DNA of 64,000 nucleotides from Cedecea davisae DSM 4568 (GTDB lineage: Bacteria > Pseudomonadota > Gammaproteobacteria > Enterobacterales > Enterobacteriaceae): contig NZ_KE161030.1 in assembly GCF_000412335.2 (NCBI RefSeq), positions 1,206,515 to 1,270,514 of the forward strand, read 5' to 3'. The position numbers and the translations under genes are program-made. Below the pieces are notes generated by a model. It was not told the origin of the DNA. It was given only the letters and a program-made list of their open reading frames with translations, and ran no database searches. Positions within the stretch are counted from its first letter, which is position 1, and each line of letters opens with the position of its first letter. This document shows, piece after piece, positions 1-9,123 of this stretch.

Positions 1-597
1 TTACAGTGCAGCTCTATTATTCGTATTACCGATAAGGCGCTGCGCGAGCAGCTGGTGCCGCTGACCGGTGGGCAAAAGCACGTCGCAGAGGCCGCGGAGT
101 TTTGGGTGTTCTGCGCCGATTTTAATCGTAATTTGCAAATTTGCCCGGACGCCCAGCTTGGGCTGGCGGAGCAGTTGCTGCTTGGCGCGGTCGATACCGC
201 AATTTTGGCGCAAAATGCTCTTACCGCCGCGGAATCGCTGGGGCTGGGCGGTGTGTATATCGGCGGCATTCGTAATAACATCGAGGCGGTTGGTGAGCTG
301 CTCGGCGTGCCGAAATATGTGCTGCCTCTGTTTGGGCTTTGCCTCGGCTGGCCGGATGCACAGCCAGACGTGAAGCCGCGCATGCCCGCAGCGATGCTGG
401 TGCACGAAAACCGCTACCAGCCGCTGGATCGTGAGCTATTGAACGAATACGACGAACAGCTTGCACAATATTATCTGAGCCGCGACAGCAACACTCGCCG
501 GGATACATGGAGCGCCCATATCAGCCGCACCATCATCAAAGAAAACCGTCTGTTTATGCTCGACTATCTGCACAAGCAGGGGTGGGCTACACGCTAA
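1..597 (+). CDS. nfsA: Oxygen-insensitive NADPH nitroreductase NfsA, 5' truncated by window edge
   Basis: The frame is open from base 1 to the TAA at 595-597 and gives 198 residues, starting at about residue 43 of a protein usually 240 residues long. NfsA is a cytosolic FMN flavoprotein that reduces nitroaromatics and quinones with NADPH by two-electron steps. The visible part carries the family's middle and C-terminal segments, including NAALTAAESLGLGGVYIGG-like residues near nt 205-265 and the C-terminal end LDYLHKQGWATR. In E. coli it heads a SoxS-controlled run nfsA-rimK-ybjN; here xapABR separates it from rimK, and a hairpin follows its stop. The start codon and promoter lie outside the window. 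Confidence 0.95.
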   Translation, partial: LQCSSIIRITDKALREQLVPLTGGQKHVAEAAEFWVFCADFNRNLQICPDAQLGLAEQLLLGAVDTAILAQNALTAAESLGLGGVYIGGIRNNIEAVGELLGVPKYVLPLFGLCLGWPDAQPDVKPRMPAAMLVHENRYQPLDRELLNEYDEQLAQYYLSRDSNTRRDTWSAHISRTIIKENRLFMLDYLHKQGWATR

Positions 598-599
598 GT

Positions 600-623
600 A
601 AAATGGCGGCCTGGCCGCCATTT
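600..623 (+). terminator. Hairpin after nfsA
   Basis: An 11-bp perfect inverted repeat, AAATGGCGGCC / GGCCGCCATTT, lies directly after the nfsA stop codon. It is followed by TTTCTTCAAT, a weak U-tract, so it is probably a modest intrinsic terminator that separates nfsA from xapA. Confidence 0.6.
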
Positions 624-737
624 CTTCAATCAATACATTTTCCGTATTAATCATTGCCGCAAACGGTATTGGTTCCTTAAGACGCTGAGTCGCTATAACT
701 GCTGCAGTTATTTCGACAATCTGACAAGGAGCATCTG

Positions 738-1571
738 ATGCCGACTACTGCTTTTGACAACTCTCCGTTTTACGCCGCCGATATTATCCGTTCCCGCATT
801 AACGGCCTGGTGCCGCGCGTCGCTTTTATTCTGGGCTCCGGGCTTGGCGAGCTGGCGGAAAAAATAGAGCACCCGGTGGTCTTTTCCTACGACGAGCTGC
901 CAGGCTTCCCGGTTAGCACCGTTCACGGTCATGCCGGTGAGCTGGTTATCGGCACGCTGGCGGGCGTCCCGGTAGCCTGCATGAAGGGACGCGGACACTT
1001 TTATGAAGGCCATGGAATGTCGGTCATGACCAGCGCAATTCGCACCTTCAAACTGCTGGGATGCGAAATTCTGTTCTCTACCAATGCCGCAGGCTCCCTG
1101 CGCCCTGAAGTTGAGCCCGGCAGCCTGGTTGCGCTTAACGACCACATTAACACCATGCCGGGCACGCCAACCGTCGGGCCTAATGATGAGCGGTTTGGCG
1201 AGCGTTTCTTCTCGCTGGCAAATGCCTATGACGCCGACTTTCGTGGCGTATTGCAGCAGGTCGCGCAGGAGCAAGGGTTCCCGCTACACGAAGGGGTATT
1301 TGTTTCCTATCCCGGCCCGAACTTTGAAACCGCAGCCGAAATCCGCATGATGCAAATTATCGGTGGCCATGTTGTTGGCATGTCGGTGGTGCCGGAAGTG
1401 ATTAGCGCCCGCCACTGTGGCCTGAAGGTTGTTGCCGTCTCGGCTATCACTAACCTTGCGGAAGGTCTGGGCAAGATCCAACTTTCCCATGAGCAGACGC
1501 TGAAAGCTGCCGCGTTGTCGCGCCAGAACTTTATCAATCTGATTTGCGGCTTCCTCGGCAAACTCGCCTGA
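738..1571 (+). CDS. xapA: Xanthosine phosphorylase (purine nucleoside phosphorylase II) XapA
   Basis: The 277-residue cytosolic enzyme phosphorolyses xanthosine, inosine and guanosine to the base and ribose 1-phosphate. Family signatures are visible in order: ILGSGLGELAEKIE near residue 31, the phosphate-binding STVHGHAGELV and CMKGRGHFYEG segments, TNAAGSLRPEV, SYPGPNFETAAEIRMM and the purine-site segment VGMSVVPEVISARH followed by SAITNLAEG. This set matches XapA rather than the hexameric DeoD family. The ATG is preceded by AAGGAGCA at a suitable distance. xapB starts 28 nt downstream, so the two are probably cotranscribed under XapR. The location between nfsA and rimK differs from E. coli K-12. 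Confidence 0.95.
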   Translation: MPTTAFDNSPFYAADIIRSRINGLVPRVAFILGSGLGELAEKIEHPVVFSYDELPGFPVSTVHGHAGELVIGTLAGVPVACMKGRGHFYEGHGMSVMTSAIRTFKLLGCEILFSTNAAGSLRPEVEPGSLVALNDHINTMPGTPTVGPNDERFGERFFSLANAYDADFRGVLQQVAQEQGFPLHEGVFVSYPGPNFETAAEIRMMQIIGGHVVGMSVVPEVISARHCGLKVVAVSAITNLAEGLGKIQLSHEQTLKAAALSRQNFINLICGFLGKLA

Positions 1572-1599
1572 GCCTGACCGACCAATCCGGGGAAAACGC

Positions 1600-2856
1600 A
1601 TGGCGATTAAACTGCGCTTGAAAATCATGTTGTTTTTGCAGTATTTCATCTGGGGAGCGTGGCTGGTTACGTTCGGCTCTTACATGATCAATACCCTCGG
1701 TTTTAAGGGGGCAGACGTAGGAATGGTTTACAGCACCAAAGGCCTTGCCGCTTTGCTGATGCCGGGGCTGGTCGGGATCATTGCCGACAAATGGCTACCG
1801 GCGAACCGGGTCTACTCTGTGTGCCATTTGGTGTGTGCGGGCATGCTGGTCTGGGCGGCCTGCATTAACCAGCCGGGGCTGATGTTCTGGGCAATGCTGG
1901 GCAACGCGCTGGCATTTATGCCTACCATTGCGCTGTCAAATACCGTCTCTTATGCCTGCCTGGAAAAAGCGGGGCTGGACACGGTAAGCCATTTCCCTCC
2001 CGTAAGAGTCTTTGGCACGGTAGGCTTTATTGCCGCGATGTGGACGGTCAGCCTGATGCAAATCGAGCTGAGCAATATGCAGCTTTATATCGCGGCGGTC
2101 GCTTCGGTATTGCTGGCGCTGTATGCCCTGACTTTGCCGACTATTCCAGTGGTCAAAAACCAGGCCGCCCGCAGTTGGGTAAGCCGCCTGGGGCTGGACG
2201 CGTTTGTGCTGTTTAAGAAGCCGCGTATGGCGGTGTTCTTCCTGTTTGCCATGCTGCTCGGGGCGGTGCTGCAAATTACTAACACCTTCGGCAACCCTTT
2301 CCTGCATGACTTCGCCCGGCAGCCCGAGTTTGCCAGCAGTTTTGTGGTGCAGTATCCGTCTATTTTGCTGTCGGTCTCGCAGATGTCGGAAGTGGCCTTT
2401 ATCCTGACGATCCCATTCTTCCTGCGCCGCTTTGGCATTAAGCAGGTGATGCTGATGAGCATGGTTGCCTGGGTGCTGCGCTTTGCGCTGTTTGCCTGGG
2501 GAGACCCATCGGCCTTCGGTTTTGTGCTGCTGTTGCTCTCGATGGTGGTTTACGGCTGCGCCTTCGACTTCTTCAATATCTCCGGCTCGGTATTTGTTGA
2601 GCAGGAAGTTGACTCACGCATCCGCGCCAGCGCGCAGGGGCTGTTTATGACTATGGTAAACGGGATTGGTGCTTACCTCGGTGCGATTATCAGCGGTTAT
2701 GTTGTTGATTATTTCACGGTGGACGGCGTGAAAGACTGGACCACAATCTGGCTGGTATTTGCCGCTTATGCGCTGGTGCTTGCCGTGGTCTTTCACTTCA
2801 GCTTCCAGTATCGCCACCGGCGTGAAGTCGATTCTTCGGCATCGCTCGCACATTAA
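1600..2856 (+). CDS. xapB: Xanthosine:H+ symporter XapB (NHS family, MFS)
   Basis: The 418-residue inner-membrane protein has about 12 hydrophobic segments and matches the nucleoside:H+ symporter family (NupG/XapB) along its length. It begins MAIKLRLKIMLFLQYFIWG, typical of the family, and contains the conserved FMPTIALSNTVSY and SGSVFVEQEVDS regions. It follows xapA by 28 nt with a GGGG-A ribosome site. Adjacency to xapA and xapR favours xanthosine uptake (XapB) over the paralogue NupG. A CCCGGGC/GCCCGGG hairpin at 2861-2885 follows the stop but lacks a U-tract. Confidence 0.93.
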   Translation: MAIKLRLKIMLFLQYFIWGAWLVTFGSYMINTLGFKGADVGMVYSTKGLAALLMPGLVGIIADKWLPANRVYSVCHLVCAGMLVWAACINQPGLMFWAMLGNALAFMPTIALSNTVSYACLEKAGLDTVSHFPPVRVFGTVGFIAAMWTVSLMQIELSNMQLYIAAVASVLLALYALTLPTIPVVKNQAARSWVSRLGLDAFVLFKKPRMAVFFLFAMLLGAVLQITNTFGNPFLHDFARQPEFASSFVVQYPSILLSVSQMSEVAFILTIPFFLRRFGIKQVMLMSMVAWVLRFALFAWGDPSAFGFVLLLLSMVVYGCAFDFFNISGSVFVEQEVDSRIRASAQGLFMTMVNGIGAYLGAIISGYVVDYFTVDGVKDWTTIWLVFAAYALVLAVVFHFSFQYRHRREVDSSASLAH

Positions 2857-2921
2857 GGCTCCCGGGCTTACAGCACCGGCCCGGGATGGTAATTTATGGG
2901 GCTTGCTACTCAGGGAGCCTC

Positions 2922-3839
2922 ATGAATACTTCTCAGCGCATCTACCGAACCGATCTTAAATTACTGCGTTATTTTCAGGCCGTGGCCGAGGAACTGCATT
3001 TTGGCAGGGCGGCCGCGCGGCTGAATATGTCTCAGCCGCCTCTGAGTTTCCACATTAAAGAGCTGGAAGCGCAGCTTGGCACGGTACTGTTTATCCGCCA
3101 TTCCAGGCACGTTGCCTTAACTCATGCCGGAGAAGTCCTGCTGGAAGAAACCCGGCAACTGCTGAGCAATGCAAACCTGGCGCTGGCCCGGGTGGAGCAG
3201 ATTGGGCGCGGCGAGGGCGGGCGCATTCATCTCGGCATCGTCGGAACTGCTATTTGGGGCGGCCTGCGGCTGGGGCTACAACGCTTTATTGCCGATTACC
3301 CGGCTATTGATATTACCTTTCGCGAGAAATCCCCCGGCGATCAGCTGGCGCTGCTGGAACGCCACGAAATAGACGCCGGGATCTGGCGCATGGAAACCTC
3401 ACCGCCGGGTGGCCTGAAGAGTGAAAAACTGCACGATGCAACTTTTATGGTCGCCATGCCGGAGCAGCACCCGCTGGCCTGCCAGCAAACGGTAGACATT
3501 GCCCAGCTCAGGCGGGAACCATTTGTCACCATGACGGCGGTACACTCAGACTGGACGTTTTTGCAGCGAGTATGTCGCGAAGCAGGGTTTACGCCGCGAG
3601 TCGTCAGGGAGGCGGTAGAGCCGCAAACGGTGCTGGCGCTGGTGAGTATCGGCTTTGGGTTGACGATTATGGCGGACAGCTACGCGCAAATGAGCTGGCC
3701 AGGCGTAGTGTTCCGCCCGCCGACTAAACCGATCCCCGCCGATCTCTATGCGGTGTTCGATCCGGTGCATCTCACTTCGACAACTCAGCAGTTAATTGAT
3801 GCCCTTAAGAAGTCTCCGGGCCGTTTGCCCCATCGTTGA
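2922..3839 (+). CDS. xapR: LysR-type activator of the xanthosine operon XapR
   Basis: The 305-residue protein has an N-terminal winged helix (about residues 8-66, with LLRYFQAVAEELHFGRAAA and LNMSQPPLSFHIKELE) and a periplasmic-binding-like effector domain after residue 90. The helix-turn-helix segment is nearly that of E. coli XapR, which activates xapAB in response to xanthosine. The start at 2922 was chosen because it is preceded by CAGGGAG and gives the family N-terminus; an upstream in-frame ATG at 2886 would add an unlikely 12 residues. In this genome xapR lies in the same direction as xapAB and just 64 nt before rimK. Confidence 0.92.
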   Translation: MNTSQRIYRTDLKLLRYFQAVAEELHFGRAAARLNMSQPPLSFHIKELEAQLGTVLFIRHSRHVALTHAGEVLLEETRQLLSNANLALARVEQIGRGEGGRIHLGIVGTAIWGGLRLGLQRFIADYPAIDITFREKSPGDQLALLERHEIDAGIWRMETSPPGGLKSEKLHDATFMVAMPEQHPLACQQTVDIAQLRREPFVTMTAVHSDWTFLQRVCREAGFTPRVVREAVEPQTVLALVSIGFGLTIMADSYAQMSWPGVVFRPPTKPIPADLYAVFDPVHLTSTTQQLIDALKKSPGRLPHR

Positions 3840-3903
3840 AAAGCGAGGGGAGTGATATGATATCCGGGCGGTTAATTTTGGTCTGGTTGCTCAGAGGTGC
3901 AGG

Positions 3904-4806
3904 TTGAAAATCGCTATTTTATCCCGGGATGGAACGCTCTATTCGTGCAAGCGCCTGCGTGAGGCGGCCATGCGCCGTGGTCATCTGGTGGAGATAATCG
4001 ATCCCCTTTCTTGTTATATGAACATTAATCCGGCTGCGCCTTCGGTGCATTATAAAGGGCGGCAATTGCCGCATTATGATGCGGTTATTCCGCGTATTGG
4101 CTCGGCGATTACTTTTTACGGCACGGCGGTTCTGCGGCAGTTCGAAATGCTCGGCAGCTACCCGCTGAATGAGTCGGTGGCGATAACCAGAGCGCGCGAC
4201 AAGCTGCGCTCATTACAGCTGCTGGCTAAGCAGGGAATCGATCTCCCGGTGACAGGTTTTGCCCACTCGCCCGATGACACCAGCGACCTTATCGATATGG
4301 TTGGCGGTGCGCCGCTGGTGGTTAAACTGGTAGAAGGCACCCAGGGGATTGGCGTGGTGCTGGCAGAGACGCGGCAGGCGGCAGAAAGCGTTATCGACGC
4401 TTTTCGCGGCCTCAATGCCCATATCCTGGTGCAGGAATACATCAAAGAGGCGAAAGGGCGCGATATTCGCTGCCTGGTAGTTGGAGACAAGGTCGTTGCG
4501 GCGATTGAGCGTCAGGCCAAGCCTGGAGATTTCCGTTCCAATCTTCACCGCGGCGGCTCGGCCCGGCAGGTCACGATTACCGAACGCGAGCGTGAGATTG
4601 CGCTCAAGGCCGCCAGTACGCTCGGGCTGGACATCGCCGGGGTGGATATTTTACGCGCCGAGCGTGGTCCTCTGGTGATGGAGGTTAACGCTTCACCCGG
4701 TCTGGAAGGTATTGAAAACACGAGCGGCGTTGATATCGCCAGTCTGATGATTGGCTGGGTCGAGCAGCAGGCACAGCCTGGCTACTGTCTTAAAACTGGT
4801 GGGTAA
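3904..4806 (+). CDS. rimK: Ribosomal protein S6--L-glutamate ligase RimK
   Basis: The 300-residue ATP-grasp enzyme adds glutamate residues to the C-terminus of ribosomal protein S6 and can make poly-alpha-glutamate. ATP-grasp motifs are visible: [19 protein letters not shown] around residue 137-155, the [21 protein letters not shown] segment around 178-200, and the metal-binding [13 protein letters not shown] near residue 258. It begins with TTG preceded by AGAGGTGCAGG; the start gives the expected N-terminus [15 protein letters not shown]. It is 64 nt downstream of xapR and probably depends partly on readthrough from there, unlike the nfsA-rimK layout of E. coli. Confidence 0.95.
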   Translation: MKIAILSRDGTLYSCKRLREAAMRRGHLVEIIDPLSCYMNINPAAPSVHYKGRQLPHYDAVIPRIGSAITFYGTAVLRQFEMLGSYPLNESVAITRARDKLRSLQLLAKQGIDLPVTGFAHSPDDTSDLIDMVGGAPLVVKLVEGTQGIGVVLAETRQAAESVIDAFRGLNAHILVQEYIKEAKGRDIRCLVVGDKVVAAIERQAKPGDFRSNLHRGGSARQVTITEREREIALKAASTLGLDIAGVDILRAERGPLVMEVNASPGLEGIENTSGVDIASLMIGWVEQQAQPGYCLKTGG

Positions 4807-4898
4807 TCGCCAAATCGGCGCTTATTCATAGTATGACGTGTCATTTTTGCGTAAGATGACGCGTTAATTTTTGAACCGGTAATGAGGTTTTTGCGTTT

Positions 4899-5378
4899 AT
4901 GGATTCACTCGTCGTCCCGACTCTGGACACTTTACGCCGCTGGCTGGATGAAATTGGCGTGAGCTTCTTCGAGTGCGATACCTGCCAGGCATTGCATTTG
5001 CCCCATATGCAGAACTTTGATGGCGTATATGACGCGAAACTCGATCTTGTAGACAACATCATACTGTTTTCCGCCCTGGCTGAAGTTAAGCCGTCTGCTC
5101 TGCTACCGCTGGCTTCCGACTTGTCGTCGATCAACGCCAGTTCTCTGACGGTAAAAGCCTTCCTCGACATTCAGGACGATAATCTGCCAAAGCTGGTGGT
5201 TTGCCAGTCTTTATCCGCTTCTGTTGGCATCACGCGCGAGCAGTTTGCCGCTTTCGTTCAGCAGAGCGAAGAGCAGGTGTCGATGGTCATTCTCGAGGCC
5301 TGCGCTAACCAACTGTTGTTTATCTCTGAAGAAGAAGAGCAAGACAGCACAATTATTCAGACTCACTCTGTGCACTGA
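4899..5378 (+). CDS. ybjN: YbjN family protein
   Basis: The 159-residue acidic cytosolic protein matches E. coli YbjN (158 residues) in the N-terminus MDSLVVPTLDTLRRWLDEI and in the SASVGITREQFAAFVQQSEEQ segment. The family fold resembles type III secretion chaperones. In E. coli YbjN is linked genetically to motility and biofilm phenotypes and to multicopy suppression of some temperature-sensitive mutants; its molecular function is not settled. The ATG at 4899 follows a gap of 92 nt after rimK, and a strong terminator follows the gene, so it closes this transcription unit. Confidence 0.92.
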   Translation: MDSLVVPTLDTLRRWLDEIGVSFFECDTCQALHLPHMQNFDGVYDAKLDLVDNIILFSALAEVKPSALLPLASDLSSINASSLTVKAFLDIQDDNLPKLVVCQSLSASVGITREQFAAFVQQSEEQVSMVILEACANQLLFISEEEEQDSTIIQTHSVH

Positions 5379-5392
5379 TCCTTCTCCCTTTT

Positions 5393-5434
5393 AACGCAGT
5401 GGCTGCCACAGCCGCTGCGTTCCGCATATTTTTA
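5393..5434 (+). terminator. Intrinsic terminator after ybjN
   Basis: A long hairpin with arms AACGCAG...GGCT and AGCC...CTGCGTT (5393-5421, loop GCCAC, one bulge on each side) is followed by CCGCATATTTTTATT. The T-rich tail and position 15 nt after the ybjN stop make this a good Rho-independent terminator. Confidence 0.8.
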
Positions 5435-5762
5435 TTCTGCATTACTGGCTTTCAGCCGAAATAAATCCCTGCCATATCGCGACTTTTCGCCGACTGTATA
5501 GACGAAAGATGCATAAAAAGTTGATAAAAGGCGTTTTTTCATCCGGGCTATAGTCTCGAACCCTGGCTACAGTTATTCTTGCGTGGCTCTAAAATCGAGC
5601 GACATCTGCGCGAAGGCTGCCCGCTTTTTTTCTTTGGGCAATGAATAGAGATGCATGAATCTTGCATGTCTTAAACGGCATGCGGCTACCGCTGATAAGT
5701 CACATTGCGTAAATTCGGCTCATTCGAGCCTGGTTTGGCCTTTATTCAGAAGGAATGAAATT
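5435..5762 (+). promoter_or_regulatory. Upstream region of potF
   Basis: This stretch has no convincing gene. TATAGT at about 5549-5554 is a reasonable -10 element, but the TTGATA about 22 nt upstream is too far for an ordinary -35. No sigma-54 promoter was found: GG and GC pairs near 5563-5583 have the wrong spacing. An upstream in-frame extension of potF to 5655 exists but lacks a signal sequence and ribosome site. The leader before potF ends in AGAAGGAATGAAATT, giving a good Shine-Dalgarno. Confidence 0.5.
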
Positions 5763-6875
5763 ATGTTCGACCAACGTAAAAAATGGTTGTCGGGAATGGT
5801 TGCCGGCGCGCTGATGGCCGCTTCGGTTACGGCAATCGCCGCCGAGCAGAAGACGCTGCACGTCTATAACTGGTCTGACTATATTGCGCCGGATACTCTG
5901 GCAAACTTTACGAAAGAGACCGGCATCAAAGTGGTCTATGACGTGTTTGATTCCAATGAAGTGCTGGAAGGCAAATTGATGGCGGGCAGCACCGGTTATG
6001 ACCTGGTGGTGCCGTCTTCGCAGTTCCTGGAGCGCCAGGCGCAGGCCGGTATCTTCCAGCCTCTGGACAAGAGCAAGCTGCCGAACTACGCAAAGCTTGA
6101 CCCGGAAATGCTCAAGCTGGTGGCCCAGAACGACCACGATAACAAATACGGCATCCCTTATATGATGGTCACCACCGGCATCGGCTACAACGTCGAGAAG
6201 GTGAAGGCGGCGTTGGGTAAAGATGCTCCGGTTAACAGCTGGGATCTGATCCTCAAGCCGGAAAACCTCGAAAAACTGAAAGGCTGCGGCGTCTCATTCC
6301 TGGATGCGCCGAGCGAAATCTATGCCACAGTGCTGCACTACCTGGGCAAAGATCCGAACAGCACCAACCCGGCGGATTACACCGGGGCGGCTAACGACCT
6401 GCTGATGAAGCTGCGTCCAAATATCCGCTATTTCCACTCTTCTCAGTACATTAACGATCTGGCTAACGGTGATATCTGCGTCGCTATCGGCTGGTCCGGC
6501 GATATCCTGCAGGCGGCAAACCGCGCTAAAGAAGCTAAAAATGGCGTGAATATTGCTTATTCCATTCCTAAGGAAGGGGCGATGGTCTACTTCGACATGT
6601 TTGCTATGCCGACGGATGCGAAGAACAAAGACGAAGCTTACCAATTCCTGAACTACCTGATGAAGCCGGACGTGGTGGCCAATATCAGTAATCATATTTA
6701 CTACGCAAATGCTAACAAAGAGTCGGTACCGCTGCTGAGCGCCGAAGTGCGCGATAATCCGGGCATATACCCGCCTGCGGATATTCGTGCCAAGTTGTTC
6801 ACACAAACCGTTATGCCAGCAAAAATTGACCGCGTGATCACCCGCGCGTGGACTAAGGTTAAAACAGGCAAGTAA
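5763..6875 (+). CDS. potF: Putrescine-binding periplasmic protein PotF
   Basis: The 370-residue protein is the high-affinity periplasmic putrescine receptor of the PotFGHI ABC importer. It has an N-terminal signal peptide (MFDQRKKWLSGMVAGALMAA... ending AIAA-E near residue 26) followed by the polyamine-binding domain, with HVYNWSDYIAPDTLANF at the start of the mature part as in PotF/PotD. The aromatic and acidic residues of the ligand pocket appear conserved, for example the WSGD segment near residue 244. Start at 5763 was chosen for its signal peptide and the AAGGAATG ribosome site. It leads the potFGHI operon. Confidence 0.96.
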   Translation: MFDQRKKWLSGMVAGALMAASVTAIAAEQKTLHVYNWSDYIAPDTLANFTKETGIKVVYDVFDSNEVLEGKLMAGSTGYDLVVPSSQFLERQAQAGIFQPLDKSKLPNYAKLDPEMLKLVAQNDHDNKYGIPYMMVTTGIGYNVEKVKAALGKDAPVNSWDLILKPENLEKLKGCGVSFLDAPSEIYATVLHYLGKDPNSTNPADYTGAANDLLMKLRPNIRYFHSSQYINDLANGDICVAIGWSGDILQAANRAKEAKNGVNIAYSIPKEGAMVYFDMFAMPTDAKNKDEAYQFLNYLMKPDVVANISNHIYYANANKESVPLLSAEVRDNPGIYPPADIRAKLFTQTVMPAKIDRVITRAWTKVKTGK

Positions 6876-6963
6876 GCCCTGAACCGCAATGCAGCGGGCG
6901 GCTGCACCAGAGTTGTGCAGTTGCCCCAGCCTGAACAGAAGCCCTTGTTTCTGAACGGGCTAA

Positions 6964-6999
6964 AAGTACGGCAACCGGGCCGTACCTTCTTTTTGCTTT
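6964..6999 (+). terminator. Hairpin between potF and potG, likely attenuator
   Basis: GTACGG (6966-6971) and CCGTAC (6980-6985) form a hairpin with adjacent A-T pairs, followed by CTTCTTTTTGCTTTT. It lies inside the operon, so partial termination here would keep the binding protein more abundant than the membrane parts; that role is inferred. Confidence 0.6.
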
Positions 7000-7017
7000 T
7001 GCCGGAGAGCAACAGAA

Positions 7018-8151
7018 TTGAACGACGCAACCCCTCGCCCGCAGTCCAAAACACGTAAAGCGCTAACCCCGCTGCTGGAAATCCGCAACCTGACTAAATC
7101 TTTTGATGGCCAACATGCCGTGGATGACGTCAGCCTGACTATCTACAAAGGCGAAATATTTGCTCTGCTCGGCGCTTCCGGCTGCGGCAAGTCCACGCTG
7201 CTGCGCATGCTGGCCGGGTTTGAGCAGCCGAGCACCGGGCAAATCATGCTTGATGGCGTGGACCTGGCGCATGTCCCGCCGTACCAGCGGCCGATCAATA
7301 TGATGTTCCAGTCTTACGCGCTGTTTCCGCACATGACCGTAGAGCAAAACATTGCTTTTGGCCTCAAGCAGGACAAGCTGCCGAAGGCCGAAATTACCAG
7401 TCGCGTAGCCGAAATGCTTACGCTGGTGCATATGCAGGAGTTCGCAAAGCGCAAGCCGCACCAGCTTTCCGGCGGCCAGCGTCAGCGCGTGGCCTTGGCC
7501 CGCAGCCTGGCCAAGCGGCCAAAATTGCTTTTGCTGGATGAGCCGATGGGCGCGCTGGATAAAAAACTGCGTGACCGGATGCAGCTTGAAGTCGTGGATA
7601 TCCTGGAGCGCGTGGGCGTGACCTGCGTTATGGTGACTCACGACCAGGAAGAGGCGATGACCATGGCCGGGCGTATCGCGATTATGAATCGCGGCAAGTT
7701 CGTACAAATCGGCGAGCCGGAAGAGATCTACGAGCACCCAACTACCCGCTACAGCGCCGAATTTATCGGCTCGGTTAACGTTTTTGAAGGCCTGCTCAAA
7801 GATCGACAGGAAGACGGGCTGGTGATTGACAGCCCGGGATTAATCCACCCGCTGAAGGTTGACCCGGACGCTTCGGTGGTTGACGGCGTGCCGGTGTTCG
7901 TAGCGCTGCGCCCTGAAAAAGTGATGCTGTGCGAAGAGCCGCCCGCAGACGGTTATAACTTTGCCGTCGGCGAAGTGGTGCATATCGCCTACCTTGGCGA
8001 CCTGTCGATTTACCACGTTCGCCTGAAGAGCGGGCAGATGATAAGCGCTCAGCTGCAAAACGAGCACCGCTACCGTAAAGGTGCCCCGACCTGGGGCGAC
8101 GAAGTTCGTCTGTGCTGGGATGCGGACAGCTGCGTGGTTCTGACGGTTTAA
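7018..8151 (+). CDS. potG: Putrescine ABC transporter ATP-binding subunit PotG
   Basis: The 377-residue ATPase energises putrescine uptake. The ABC domain shows Walker A GASGCGKST at residues 52-60, the signature LSGGQRQRVALARSL, Walker B LLLLDEPMGALD and the H-loop VTHDQEEAM. A C-terminal TOBE/MOI regulatory domain follows from about residue 250. Initiation is at a TTG preceded by GGAGAGCAACAGAA; this gives the N-terminus MNDATPRPQSKTRKALTP, which matches the 377-residue E. coli protein. potH follows after 9 nt. Confidence 0.95.
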   Translation: MNDATPRPQSKTRKALTPLLEIRNLTKSFDGQHAVDDVSLTIYKGEIFALLGASGCGKSTLLRMLAGFEQPSTGQIMLDGVDLAHVPPYQRPINMMFQSYALFPHMTVEQNIAFGLKQDKLPKAEITSRVAEMLTLVHMQEFAKRKPHQLSGGQRQRVALARSLAKRPKLLLLDEPMGALDKKLRDRMQLEVVDILERVGVTCVMVTHDQEEAMTMAGRIAIMNRGKFVQIGEPEEIYEHPTTRYSAEFIGSVNVFEGLLKDRQEDGLVIDSPGLIHPLKVDPDASVVDGVPVFVALRPEKVMLCEEPPADGYNFAVGEVVHIAYLGDLSIYHVRLKSGQMISAQLQNEHRYRKGAPTWGDEVRLCWDADSCVVLTV

Positions 8152-8160
8152 GGGGGCGAG

Positions 8161-9123
8161 ATGATAACTCTTTCTGAAGGTCCGGCAGAGCCGGTGGCGG
8201 CGCAGCCGGGCGGTTTCCGGCGCTGGCTCGCCCGTATGCAAATGGCCCACGGGCGCAAGCTGGTTATTGCCCTGCCTTATGTGTGGCTGATCCTGCTGTT
8301 TATGCTGCCGTTCCTTATCGTTTTCAAGATAAGTCTGGCCGAGATTGCCCGCGCTATTCCGCCGTACAGCGACCTGGTTAGCTGGGCTGACGGACAGCTG
8401 TCCATCACCCTGAACCTGGCAAACTACTTCCAGTTGACGGACGATCCGCTCTATTTTGAGGCTTATCTGCAATCGTTGCAGATTGCGGCTATTTCCACGT
8501 TGTGCTGCCTGCTGCTGGGCTACCCACTTGCCTGGGCGATTGCCCACAGCAAGCCTTCCACGCGTAATATCCTGCTGCTTCTGGTTATCCTGCCGTCGTG
8601 GACCTCGTTCCTGATCCGCGTGTATGCGTGGATGGGGATCCTGAAAAATAACGGCATATTAAATAACGTCCTGATCTGGCTCGGCGTTATCGATCAGCCA
8701 TTAACGATCCTGCATACCAATCTCGCGGTTTATATCGGTATTGTTTATGCCTACCTGCCGTTTATGGTGCTGCCTATTTATACCGCGCTGACGCGTATTG
8801 ACTATTCGCTGGTGGAAGCCTCTCTGGACCTGGGCGCTCGCCCGCTGAGAACCTTCTTCAGCGTGATTGTGCCTTTGACCAAAGGCGGGATTATTGCCGG
8901 TTCGATGCTGGTGTTTATTCCGGCGGTGGGGGAGTTTGTTATCCCCGAGCTGCTCGGCGGACCGGACAGCATCATGATAGGGCGTGTGCTGTGGCAGGAG
9001 TTCTTCAATAACCGCGACTGGCCGGTGGCCTCTGCGGTGGCGATTATCATGCTGCTGTTGCTGATTGTGCCGATTATGTGGTTCCACAAATACCAGAATA
9101 AAGCGGCGGAGGGTAACGCATGA
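8161..9123 (+). CDS. potH: Putrescine ABC transporter permease PotH
   Basis: The 320-residue inner-membrane permease has a long cytoplasmic N-terminus, then about six membrane segments. The ABC permease coupling loop is seen as EASLDLGARPLRTFFSVIVPLTKGGI (about residues 220-245), the EAA motif that contacts PotG. It starts 9 nt after potG with GGGGGCGAG as ribosome site, and its stop overlaps the potI start by 4 nt (ATGA), so translation is probably coupled. Confidence 0.95.
   Translation: MITLSEGPAEPVAAQPGGFRRWLARMQMAHGRKLVIALPYVWLILLFMLPFLIVFKISLAEIARAIPPYSDLVSWADGQLSITLNLANYFQLTDDPLYFEAYLQSLQIAAISTLCCLLLGYPLAWAIAHSKPSTRNILLLLVILPSWTSFLIRVYAWMGILKNNGILNNVLIWLGVIDQPLTILHTNLAVYIGIVYAYLPFMVLPIYTALTRIDYSLVEASLDLGARPLRTFFSVIVPLTKGGIIAGSMLVFIPAVGEFVIPELLGGPDSIMIGRVLWQEFFNNRDWPVASAVAIIMLLLLIVPIMWFHKYQNKAAEGNA

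Noticed and set aside
5555-5590. Sigma-54 promoter for potF
   Set aside because: GG and GC pairs are present near 5563-5583, but 14 bases separate them instead of 10, and there is no TTGCW after TGGCAC.
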